Source: Amanita rubescens (taxonomy: Eukaryota; Basidiomycota; Agaricomycetes; Agaricales; Amanitaceae). From it: 64,000 nt of DNA. Made by a program: the position numbers and the translations under genes. The stretch lies in the NCBI GenBank assembly GCA_015039365.1, contig WION01000001.1:1603398-1667397 (forward strand), read 5' to 3'. The notes below the pieces were generated by a model that had not been told where the DNA came from, did no database searches, and saw only the letters and a list, made by a program, of their open reading frames with translations. Shown here one piece after another: positions 12,277 through 21,955 of this stretch (the stretch's first letter is position 1; each line of letters starts with the position of its first letter).

Positions 12277-13556
12277 TCATAGACCATAGGCAGATGGCTC
12301 ACACCACTCCAAGATTTGACCATTTCTGCCCATCCAATGCCACCTCTTATCGGGGTAAATAGCTGTGTTTGGCACAAGTGTGATACCTCTCCGTGCGAGC
12401 TCTATCATAACCCTCGAGATATTGCGACAGTCCTGTCAGGCAGTGCGGTTGAGCGGAATGGACAAGTTTTACGATATTTATAATGCTCACATCTATGCCA
12501 CTGTGTTGCCTTCCCTCAAACTCGGGTAGTCCCAACGCCTTCAACTGGGCAGGAATATTAAGAGAGCGGCGCATGCTTCTTCGCATCTAACGACATTCCT
12601 CACATCAATTTCGAGTTGAAAATTGAAATTATAGCAATAGAGCAAACGCATGACGGTGCTGCACTAGAATCTCTGCTGAGCTACTTACATGGTGGCTAAT
12701 TCCAGTCTTACGAGAAGCGCCCTTGGATTTTCCGTACTCGAGCCAGTCCGTAACTGCCGTACGTAACGTCCAATATATCTCCCTGAAGCCATTCAGGCAT
12801 AGCAACCTATTTGAACGATGGTGAACAGGATGATTTCCATTTCAAAAGGAGCATAACTAACCCCGGAGATGAAGCAGCTGTTTGACTATAAAATCACGGA
12901 CGTCAAAAGGTCCATCGCTACACCAACAATAGCGAACAAGACGGCGGCCCGTTTCAGGGTCAATTAAACCATGCTCAGCAAGAAATTGATGACAGAGATC
13001 CTAGGACTTCGGGGAACGATGGAGCATTGTTTACTTGTTCCTAATAAAACCCTCGATAGATTTTATCATATTGTCGCCCGCGTACTCACTTGCGTTATAC
13101 CAGTCAATTCAATGCAGAAATTCGACAATTCAGGGCGCCATGATGGTCTTACGAAGCTGCGAAATTCGGCGGCAACTTCTAGTTTGCTGACATGACCTTT
13201 ATTTTTCCAGAGTAAAAGGCAGACAGGGAATTCCTGGGAGGGGCACAACTGTACCAGAACATGCTTATAAGGAGAGTGGGGTAATCGCGCACAATGATTT
13301 CATTTGGATAGTTGAAGTCGACCCCTTGTTGACAGGTCGCCTCGACGTCTAATACAAGGAAAGCATCGATTGGCTGGGGCGGTTGAGGTGAGGTTGGCGG
13401 TACATCTGCAACGTGTTTTTCGGACCGGCGCTTTCGACGAGTGCGGGTATGTTTTCGTGGGGGTTGTTGTTTTGCGGTTGAGTTGCGAGGGGTCCAGTAG
13501 TAGTACCAAACGCACACGGTTACAAATGCGATGGCAACAAACGCTTGAGAGTACAT
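12277..13556 (-). CDS. ERI1/THEX1-type 3'-5' exonuclease with N-terminal membrane anchor, two frame breaks
   Basis: The DEDDh exonuclease signature is visible. Motif I is FLVLDVEATC, followed after a splice by EFPVCLLLW. Then come ELTGITQEQVNNAPSFPEVL, GPFDVRDFIVKQ and RQHSGIDDCRNISRV with the catalytic His and Asp. Eri1 enzymes trim histone mRNA and rRNA ends and degrade siRNA. Unusually the protein begins with a hydrophobic stretch (SQAFVAIAFVTVCVWYYY, residues 3-20) and a strongly basic linker, suggesting a membrane anchor. Five introns fit. Two sites need one base removed: 13001 (PEVL to DLCHQFL) and 12765 (GDILDV to RTAVTDWLEY). The end LEWCEPSAYGL is before TGA at 12277. The start is 44 bp from that of the divergent CMS1. 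Confidence 0.75.
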
Positions 13557-13600
13557 TGACCTGTGACACTGACGGCAGCCTGGTCACACTGAACCTTGCC
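13557..13600. promoter_or_regulatory. Shared divergent promoter, ERI1-like / CMS1
   Basis: A 44-bp gap between opposing start codons, with GTCACA at 13583-13588 and its partial complement GTGACA at 13563-13568. No TATA box. Confidence 0.45.
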
Positions 13601-14665
13601 ATGCACGGAGGAGACGACCTGGCAGGAGACTTCGTCCTCGACGTTCTGTCAGATGGTGAAGACTACGAGGCAGTTTTTTCTGACAATGGCCCCTCAGAAG
13701 ACAATACAAGTCCCGGTTCTCCCAGTCCAACCGAGATACCCCAGAAGAAGCGTAAAAGAAGAGAGAAAGAAAAGGAGCGCAAGGCCAAGGTATCTTTCTA
13801 TATCATTTATCCACATAGAAGCTGAAAAAAAAAAACATCAGAGGCGGAAACTCGTAGAAGCTAGTGAACCTATCGAAGATTCTGTCGCAGACCGATCTCC
13901 CGGTGAACTCTCAAATTACTTATCGTCATTACAAGCCAAATCTGCCTCAAAACTATCATCTCTAGAACTCGAAGATATACTAATATCTGGTAAGTTTTGA
14001 TTAAGCGCCGTCCAGATTCGTGTTTTACCTGACGTCAGATAGAGTTATCTATAATAGATACCCAGGCGTGGACAGGTCCAAGAACACTAGATCATCTCGT
14101 TGATTTTATTATCAAAGGTTTGCAGTCTCGATTACAGCTGTGAAAGCTGGCTCATGTATGATCAAGTCTTGCCAACGCTGCATGTCCAATTCAGCAAGAA
14201 GCCTAAAAACAATGGGTCACCTGCATTGTTATTCATTGCTGGGGCAGCGCTCCGTGTTGCAGATGTAACGCGAGTACTCAAGGACAAGAAACTTAGAGGT
14301 AAAATGGGCGGCGAAGTAGCAAAACTTTTTGCGAAACATTGCAAGTTGGCAGAACACGTCGCGTATCTCAAGCGGACAAAGATTACAGCAGCTGTCGGAA
14401 CTCCAGGGAGGATCGGGAAACTGCTTCGTGAGACAGGTTCGTACAAAGGCCCGCTCTTTGTTGCATGTCCTGTAACCGATCTACAGATGCCCTATCCGTC
14501 TCTGCACTTTCGCATATCATTCTTGACGTGACGCACAGGGATCCCAAGAAACGGAATCTTTTTGACATTCCGGAAACGAGGGACGAAGTCTTACAATCCG
14601 TGCTGGCGGCACCTCAAGTATTGCAAGGAATAAAAGGAGGAAAGATCCGAGTGGTTTTTTTCTAG
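13601..14665 (+). CDS. CMS1: Cms1-family ribosome-biogenesis protein
   Basis: Cms1 associates with the 90S pre-ribosome; its fold is a decayed DEAD-box helicase core. An acidic N-terminus (LDVLSDGEDYEAVFSDN) and a basic stretch (KKRKRREKEKERKAK) are followed by GPRTLDHLVDFI, ALLFIAGAALRVADV, KLFAKHCKLAEHVAYL and TKITAAVGTPGRIGKLL, and then SHIILDVTHRDPKKRNLFDIPETR. The typical helicase GKT and DEAD motifs are not present, as expected. The first intron (52 nt) runs from GTATCT to CATCAG and includes the poly-A run, giving KAKRRKLVEASEP. Four introns fit in frame and the protein has about 285 residues. Confidence 0.85.
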
Positions 14666-14702
14666 GTGAATTAGTAGTATACTATATAGGTGTACAAATA
14701 AT

Positions 14703-15177
14703 TTAAAAGCCTTTCGGATTCACTCTAAGAGTCAGCTGGCCAGGCACGATTTGAATGAAAAATTAGGGAGAGAGATGTAGAGAACGCACTCTTGTCCATT
14801 TTGGAACTTTGTGGATACCTTTGCGATAGCCTTGTGCATGGGGTGAGAAAACGGTGTACTTGTCTTTTGGGGGCATTTCATGCTCTTTTGGTAGCTCGAG
14901 TGCGCGGTCCTAAGAGGAGGTAAGCGTGGAAATGGATGTTTGGGATGGGGGATGAACGAACAAGAGCATTGCACCTGACACCAGAGGCATGAACAGCTTC
15001 GATGACAGCGTCGACTTTCTTGAGCCTTGCGCGTTGATTTGCCTTTCGAGTGGGTGAGAGCTTCCAAGGGACTTTCCTGAAAAAAAATCATTGGTCAATT
15101 GAAGATTCAAGAGGAACTAACTGTACATACCAGAGAAGACCACTGAAATTTGGTTGCGATGCTCGAAATGCGAACAT
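14703..15177 (-). CDS. MRPL31: Mitochondrial large ribosomal subunit protein mL60 (MrpL31)
   Basis: This short basic protein (about 98 residues) belongs to the mitochondrial large ribosomal subunit. The start MFAFRASQPNFSGLLWKVPWKLSP is followed by TRKANQRARLKKVD, then PKEHEMPPKDKYTVFSPHAQGYRKGIHKVPKW, ending TLRVNPKGF. These are the family's conserved blocks in order. Three introns fit. The exact donor of the second intron (after HASG or HASGV) is uncertain by a few bases. The gene is head to head with SF3A1, with 41 bp between start codons. Confidence 0.85.
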
Positions 15178-15218
15178 TTAAGAGTGCGTGAGAATCTTGA
15201 CTCTTGTCTTCATCCGCC
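15178..15218. promoter_or_regulatory. Shared divergent promoter, MRPL31 / SF3A1
   Basis: A 41-bp gap between opposing start codons. It lacks both a TATA box and the GTCACG element seen in other tight gaps. Confidence 0.45.
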
Positions 15219-17824
15219 ATGGCTGCCACTTCTTTGGACCTTCCACCTCCAAGTAGAGACCTCGTAACCGCTCTAAGATTCTCAACTGGTCTTATTCTTC
15301 CCCCTCCAGAAATAAAATGTTTGTCTTGTTTCCTGACTTCATCATCTTCCACTCACAATTTCCTTTTCTAGCCGTCATCGACAGAACGGCTCTCTTCGTT
15401 GCCCGTTCTGCAAACCCTCCCCAGTTTGAGGACAAAATCAGAGAGGGCCAGCGTTCAGACCCAAAATTCTCTTTCCTCAATCCCGTAGACCCATACCATG
15501 CCTACTACCGGCACAGACTCGATCGTATTGCCCAAGGAGACCTCGGAGATGAAACAGTCCAAAAAGACACCAAACCTGACGGCCAGACACCTCTCTCTGA
15601 ACCAGTCGATCACGGTGTTGAACCTCCTCAACCACAATTCGTTTTGAATTTGCCCAACATCAGTGCAATTGACCTGTACGGTCCTGTCATAATCGAAGCT
15701 TTCTTCTTACATATACTTCTTTAGGGACATCATGAAACTCACCGCTCTCTTCACTGCTCGGCGTGGTCGCAACTTCTTGGCAACACTGTCTGCCAGGGAA
15801 GGACGAAACTATCAGTTCGATTTCCTACGTCCTACGCATTCCCTCTTTCCATATTTTAATCGTTTGGTGGAGCAATATACGAGAGTTTTACACCCCGAAA
15901 ACGAGGTGTTGGAACAGCTGAGGGAGCGGACAAGCGAGGGCGCTCGTTGGAAAACTTTAGAGGTTGCAAACCGGTACGCTAAATGGGAAAGGACCAAGAG
16001 GGAAAGGGACCAGAAGCGACGGGATGACGAGGAGGCTGAACGGAGTGAGTAATTCATTTTATCCATTACAAGACTTTTGAGACTGATGGTCCTCTCCAGT
16101 TGCATTTGCCGAGATAGACTGGCATGACTACGCAATCGTACAGACCATCGAGTTTACTGCAGCCGATTCCAACGCTGAGTTACCCGCGCCGATGAGCGTG
16201 CAAGAAGTTGAAAATATGACACTGGCGCAAAAGAGGATGGCTGCAATGATCATGGAAAATACAGCCGAGGAAGTGGAAGCTCATAGAGCACGGCAGGCAG
16301 CAGCGGAGGCGGAAGCCGCCGCTGCTGTGGGAAGTGCCGGTTCCGGCGCAGTTGTTGATGGAAACATCCAAGACGAGGTGGTGATGGAAGAGAGCGATGA
16401 TGAAGGCGAAAATATGCTGGTAGCGAGGAGGCGCCTTGAAGAAGAAGAGAGGATGAAAGAGTTTGCGCGAGCACAGGCAATGCAATCTAATGCGACGGGT
16501 CCTATGAAAATCAGAACGGATTACGTGCCAAAACGTGAGTACTTTCTTTACACTGAATTCAGTCGAGTTAAAGGCGTTATAGTTGGCGCAAAGAGCGCAA
16601 AATCTACTCTAACTACATGTAGCATCTGCGGGCAGCAAATCCCTGTCGACGAGCTGCAGGAGCATATGCGCATTGAATTGCTTGATCCCAAATGGAAAGA
16701 ACAACGAGACGCTCTGGAAGCCCGGAAAGCCCAGGCATCTGAACTTCAGCGGGGAGCGAACGTTGTTACCTCACTCAAAAACTTGGCTCGTACCCGTGTT
16801 GATATTTTCGGAGCCGAAGCCGATGAAGAGAGACGAAAGAAGGAGGAAGAGGAAGAGCGTGCTAGGCGCAGAGAACGGGAGAAAGTTGTCTGGGATGGTC
16901 ACACCGCTTCCAAGGCTAACACGCTCGACAAATTCTCTACCAATGTCAATTTCGACGAACAAATTGCTGCCATACATCGCGCCAAAGGTCTTGGACCGTA
17001 TGTATCTCTTGATTGGTTGTGGCACGACCGGAGCTGAATTTTTTTCTTTCTAGACAAGACATTAATGCCATAGGACCCGGTATTGGACCGGCTGCTGCTC
17101 CGCCACCCCTGGCGACACTTCCATCTGCACCTGCGTCGCTTCCTCCCCCTCCTCAGCCTGCAGCCTCTGGAGCATATTCAGCAGCGACTGTATCGTCCGG
17201 CCCTCAACCAGCCTCGGCCTATCCAACGCAGCCTGTCATGTTACCTCCGCTACATTACCAAGGTTTAGATGCTGCACAGCCGTTTGGTTACCAGCCTCCG
17301 GCTGGTGGGATGCACCTCTTACGAATGGGTGCAAATGGCGCTTTGCAAGGTCCCCAGACTGGGATGGTCAGGTCAGCGGACGAGATGGATGGTGCAGTTG
17401 ATGAAATCCCACCTGCCAAGCGACAGCGAGTTGCAAAATTGCCTGGTGGCGCGCTTTACCCAGAAGCAGATTGGATTGCAATGCACCCCGTAAGCTTTCC
17501 CGAATCGCAGAGCTGTGAAAATAAATTTAATCTGATTTTCTATAGCATCCCATATCACTCCGGGTGCAGTTGCCGAACGATTCATCGAAGCCTGAATGGA
17601 AATTGGACGGTTCGATAGTGACTATCCCAGATCTTCAGACGACGTTGTTGGTGTCCACCTTGCGCGACAGAATACTTCAGCACACCGGAGGTGCAATGCC
17701 AGTATCGCGTATTCGATTCTCCTACATGGGAAAGACACTGACCAATCAATCCTCTATTGGACTGTACAACTTGGAAGACGAAGATACTGTAGTCCTAAGC
17801 CTTAGGGACCCAAAGAAAAAGTAA
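15219..17824 (+). CDS. PRP21: Splicing factor 3A subunit 1 (Prp21/SF3A1)
   Basis: SF3A1 is a U2 snRNP component needed for prespliceosome assembly. Two SURP modules appear: LPPPEIKSVIDRTALFVARS...FEDKIREGQ, and AIDLDIMKLTALFTARRGRNFLATL. The fit continues through HDYAIVQTIEF, a charged coiled segment, a C2H2-like CSICGQQIPVDELQEHMRIELLDPKW and a Pro/Ala-rich linker. It ends in a ubiquitin-like domain with LRDRILQHTGG, IRFSYMGKTL, YNLEDEDTVVLSLRD and a C-terminal PKKK. About 770 residues and seven exons; the frame is intact. A polyglutamate-rich and alanine-rich segment lies between the second SURP and the zinc finger. Confidence 0.95.
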
Positions 17825-17954
17825 ACTATTACGGCGCTTGTAATTTGCTTTCCACGAGAGATGGTAATATGTTTCGTCGCTATTGTATTAATGATGTAGC
17901 AATATGGATGCCAATAATGATCCTGCAACTATAGTGCGATTGAACCCTCGGACA

Positions 17955-18551
17955 TCAGAATGGACCCTGTGACGTCCTGCGGGCGCGCGGTTTATCCAAT
18001 GGATTCATTACTGTATTGTCTGAGGAAAACTGTGACTGTGATGATGATGTTTCTGGTGCTTCGCTATCCGTGAAATGGCGCGCGACAACCGTTCCTGGTA
18101 ATGTTGAGATTGAGGGTGGTGACATGGCATTTCCCGCGGGTACATCCCCAGTAAGAACGCAGGGTCGAATTGCAGCACTGGAGGGTGCTGACGCAACCTC
18201 AGGGCTGTCGAACTGGGAATCATAGTCGCGGTCCCATCGTCCGTCGTGCCCGAATTCGCGATCATAATGGGGTAAATAGGGGATGCTTCGACGACGCGAG
18301 ATGCATTCTTCTTTCTTTACCTCTGACACATTAATCATGCAAGTTTCGACTGTGTCAAGAGGGACTGTGTCTTGCAACCACTGTTCGTCCGCTTTGCTCG
18401 GCAGAGAAGGCGTAACTATCTCCCTTTGAAATATACTCTCGGGGGAGTTGAGATAGGGAGAAGTGAGTAACGACGGGGGAATGGGCACTTGTACAGGACG
18501 GGTGGTAATCCTGAGGGACGAAGGGCGCCGACGAGGCTTGCAATCACTCAT
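17955..18551 (-). CDS. Uncharacterised 198-residue protein
   Basis: I do not recognise this gene. It is a single open exon starting MSDCKPRRRPSSLRITTRP. The protein is rich in Ser, Pro and Arg, with a prolyl stretch VQVPIPPSLLTSPYLNSP and an Asp/Arg-rich segment HYDREFGHDGRWDRDYDSQFD. It ends DKPRARRTSQGPF. No signal peptide, membrane segment or domain is visible. The ORF is open for 250 codons including upstream, and the composition differs from the random antisense ORFs here, so it is probably real. Its start lies 104 bp downstream of the UBC6 stop on the same strand. Confidence 0.5.
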   Translation of the reverse strand: MSDCKPRRRPSSLRITTRPVQVPIPPSLLTSPYLNSPESIFQREIVTPSLPSKADEQWLQDTVPLDTVETCMINVSEVKKEECISRRRSIPYLPHYDREFGHDGRWDRDYDSQFDSPEVASAPSSAAIRPCVLTGDVPAGNAMSPPSISTLPGTVVARHFTDSEAPETSSSQSQFSSDNTVMNPLDKPRARRTSQGPF

Positions 18552-18655
18552 CAAGTTGTAATGTCTCAGATGGGATCGAATGTTGTACATTGCACATCGT
18601 GCTATTCTACACGTCCCTATTTCATACAACCCTGAAAATAACTCATAAACCAAAT

Positions 18656-19802
18656 CTAAACCATTCGCCTGCAGATGATAGCAAATAACAATACCAAGAG
18701 AATACATATAGCCGCGTCCAATAATACAGGGGGCTTATGTCCATGACGTCGCAGGCTAGATAGCTGCGCATCTCGTGTCGCCGCATCCTGTTCTGACGGC
18801 CTGGCCAAGTATTCCACATTGGTTTGTGTTGCTTCTTGATCTGTCATGGTTATAGTCGATGTTGTTGTCGCGGACGCTGTTGGGGTTTCTGACCCCGCAG
18901 CTCCGAGGCTGGATTGAGGCAAATTCCCTTCGGAGGCAACCTCGGGTAGATTTTCAGTCGGATCAGGGAGTAGCCCAATGTTTGACTGCTGGCAATGCGG
19001 GCAGGTCCAACCGCGAGACCTGTCGAAGCCCATGAGTCGCTGGGTATCTAGTCCACAAATGACATTAAACTGACGCAAGTGCTAGTCGCTTTCTTTCTGA
19101 AGCGGGACATTCGACTGACCCAACACCGACCGCGGCTTGGCCTTTTAAGGGAAAAAATCCTTGTAGACCAAGGATAGCTGTTCTACGTGAATAGACGACC
19201 ATTTAATTTTGGCTAATCTTACCTGTGCGCACACCCCACGCCGGTTGCCAGAGTTCCTCGTGATCTTTGCAAAGTAAGTAAAAATGAATGTTCATATATA
19301 ACTATGATCAGACTCACAATTGGTGAAACTTATGCATATCTAAGTCTTTGAGCACTATGTTTTAATACTTAATCCAATGAGAAGCTACCTTGGTATTTAA
19401 CTCGAATCGTCCGTTCGGCGTGAGCATGAGTATCGAAGGAGGTCGGAAAGGGTATTCTGCAGGCAATAGGATCCTGAAATGGTATAGGCCGCCCTCGAAT
19501 TCGGTACCTGCTGGTCCACGCAATGTACAATGCCATTCCTGCTCGGTGAGCACAAAGATTCTGTGCTTATATTAAATGGAAACTCACGAATATATCGTTC
19601 TAAATGGTTCGTGAATCGGTTACTGGGGAAAGGTAATGGATACACACCTCGAGAGGGGCGGCTGTATAATCAGTGCAGGGGTCATTTCCTAATTCGCGAG
19701 CTTCCTGCATAATGCGCTTCACGGCTAATAATATATGATCAGCTACAAAATGAAGGGGACAACGCAGAAACTTTTACCAGCGTTGTTCTTGTTGAGCGAC
19801 AT
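18656..19802 (-). CDS. UBC6: ER-anchored ubiquitin-conjugating enzyme Ubc6/UBE2J
   Basis: Ubc6 is the tail-anchored E2 of ER-associated degradation. The protein starts MSLNKNNAAVKRIMQEAREL and carries the UBC fold: EWHCTLRGPAGTEFEGGLYHF, PAEYPFRPPSILMLTPNGRF. The active-site cysteine is in NTKICISFTNYHEELWQPAWGVRT. After a Ser/Thr-rich linker it ends with a hydrophobic tail anchor, LLDAAICILLVLLFAIICRRMV. A 12-nt micro-exon at 19588-19599 encodes NDIF and restores the family sequence LENDIFEWHC. An intron of about 52 nt joins RKRLALA to SRGWTCPHCQQ. That removes an apparent frame break. About 265 residues. Confidence 0.92.
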
Positions 19803-19915
19803 GGCTAAGGGGCGGTGTGTGGGGTATAACAGGTAACCACGAGCTGCTTGATATAATTCAGCAAATATATCAAAACATGCGACGTGGAGGCTGCACGTGA
19901 CAGCTGGAAAACAAA

Positions 19916-20264
19916 ATGGCAATTCACATCAAGAACCTCAAGGTCAGGCCGCGAAAAAGTAAGTTACTCCTCCTCGTGCATAACATGCAGTCTTACAGTT
20001 ACAGATGCTCCAAATAGCATGTGTGGTCAGCAGCTTTCCGCGATGCTTGCATGTTGGGCGGCAACAAATGACCTTCATGCAACCACCTCTTGCTCGGAGG
20101 CGACTACAGCTCTATTTAACTGTATGAGGACCACAGGTTCGTATGCCATTATTTTGCATGTCCTACGTCGTTCTATCGTATCTCTATTATAGCCGATGCC
20201 GAAGAAAGTTCACAAGCCTGCTATCAACTATCACCTCGGTAGACTCGGGAAGAACATCCAGTAG
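19916..20264 (+). CDS. MRP10: Mitochondrial small-subunit ribosomal protein Mrp10 (mS37)
   Basis: This is a twin CX9C protein of the mitochondrial ribosome small subunit, imported through the Mia40 route. The model starts MAIHIKNLKVRPRK and has CGQQLSAMLACW and CSEATTALFNCMRTT. It ends INYHLGRLGKNIQ, a typical Mrp10 tail. The second splice is awkward: with the acceptor at 20192 the tail PMPKKVHKPAINYHL is one base out of frame. The downstream acceptor (...GAAGAAAG) gives VHKPAINYHL in frame but drops PMPKK. Either a one-base insertion or the alternative acceptor explains this. About 80 residues. Confidence 0.8.
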
Positions 20265-20680
20265 CTCGTCCGGTCTGAGATACCTACACAAATTTGCATC
20301 TAAGCAGAGTGAATTCAGGTGGCTAGTCAGGCTTTCCGACTTGACCGAGAATTTTGGCGCGGACCATGCTTATTAGTGCTCAAAATATTTTCCGTACTAT
20401 GGCCCGCCAATTAGTGAAGCTATGTATCCAGCATGGAAACATTGCACTCTAGCAGAGTCATATGTTGATTCTTGTATCGGACAATTTGGAGGATCTGCCA
20501 TTCCATTTTCATTTGTCGTAAGGCATTCGGTCACCAGAGCTGCTATCGAACCGCGACTTGTAAAGCCCGGTTACCGGTTACCACGGCATTAAGACTCCCA
20601 CAAGGACTTCCAGTCCAGACTGACATTACCGGCATATATATATATATAAAGGTTCGAAGCAAAACACTACATAGAAACGA
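20265..20680. other. Convergent 3' interval between MRP10 and TACO1
   Basis: About 415 bp between two stop codons. I see no gene. It contains an AT dinucleotide run at 20634-20648 and a GGTTACC direct repeat near 20567. Presumably the 3' UTRs and terminators of both genes. Confidence 0.5.
20634..20648. repeat. (AT)n microsatellite
   Basis: Fifteen bases of alternating A and T in the convergent interval, running into TATAAAGG. Confidence 0.8.
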
Positions 20681-21849
20681 TTATCTTGTATCTAGGCTGG
20701 TCCAGACTCGAAGCGTATCTTCATTGGCTTCTAATTCTTCTATCAAATCTGATACTTCGCTCTCCATATCACTCGATGTCTGACTGGGTTGTGTGGAGGC
20801 ATAAACAAGTTCGCTGTTGAGTAGCTCACAAAAGGGCAGGCTTGTTACAGCCGTTGTCACCTTGGACAAGTCATTTGGCTGGCAAGTAAACTATTGGCAT
20901 TCTCACATTAACTTTCAACTCGAACCGAAAGATGATAGACTTACCTCAATTTCGGCGGCATCCTGATCGGGAAGGTCCTGCTCAAAATCTTCGGCGCCAC
21001 ATTCAAGTGCTGCATCGAGAACTTGGTCGATGCGTGACCCTGCGTCGGAACCCTTTTCTAGACGTACTCTTATACAGCCTTTGCGGGTAAACATGTACTT
21101 CACCGGCGCAAATCGCGCACTGGAATATGTAAGCTTCAATCAACTTGCGACAAAATAGTCGAACCAGACCTGTGCGCGGTGAGCACTTCGCGGATACCGT
21201 GGATCGTTCTATTAGTGTTATTCGTCAAGCACTCACTGTCGGGGATCCTCATCAATATTTGTACACAGCTCGAATTAACTTACATGATTAAACCAACTGA
21301 ATTATGAACTAACGCTTCATATATAAGAGTTTCTCCAGCTCTTTCCTTTCCGCCTTCAGCCTTGTCAAAACCTAAGATGGGAATGTGTTGAGATTCGACG
21401 AAATATACCTTAGCAAGCGCCCGTTCAATATTATCCTTGGGAATACCTTGCTCCTTCGCACGTCTCAAGACAGAGGCAAGCTGCAAGTTCAGATTGGGAT
21501 CAGTAGAACCTCCGTCTGTGGTACTTGTTATGTGTTACGAGAAACGGCATCGGAGGCACGCACTCCGCACGGCTAGTACAATGTCCTATAGACTGCGATA
21601 AGAACGGAACATGGAAGAAAAAATGCATCATACACGACTGATCCTACCATAAATGGCACCCTTCTGGGCATCCATTACACCCTTCTTTTGCTTAATTTTC
21701 GACCACTTCAGAGGCATGCGCTGGCATCAATCCAACTATGACTGATAACTAGGCCATACTTTGTTGTGCCCCGCTAAACAAGCATTGCAATTTGAGAATG
21801 GGCGTCGTAGAGTTAATTGAACAGCAAACCCGAGGTTTGCTTTGAACAT
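20681..21849 (-). CDS. YebC/TACO1-type mitochondrial translation factor
   Basis: TACO1/YebC proteins assist mitochondrial translation. The first exon encodes a presequence-like MFKANLGFAVQLTLRRPFSNC, then AGHNK splices to WSKIKQKKG, the classic YebC opening. Other family blocks are RNGGSTDPNLNLQLASVLRRAKEQGIPKDNIERAL, GGKERAGETLIYEAL, IHGIREVL and FAPVKYMFTRKGCIRV. It ends with an acidic tail, SDLIEELEANEDTLRVW. Seven introns of about 50 nt fit without a frame break. About 270 residues. Confidence 0.9.
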
Positions 21850-21955
21850 GTGCTAAGTTGAGAGTCGGAAAGGATTCCGATTCCCACGCTTCTCCATGGC
21901 CTGGCATAGTAATACATTCATATGTACGCCTTATCTAACCAATAAGATATAATAT

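Noticed and set aside
13790..13842. Poly-A run in CMS1 suggesting a homopolymer indel
   Set aside because: The run lies inside a 52-nt intron (GTATCT...CATCAG) and the spliced frame is intact.
18990..19105. Apparent frame break in UBC6 after RKRLAL
   Set aside because: An intron with donor GTCAGT and acceptor GACAG joins ALA to SRGWTCPHC in frame.
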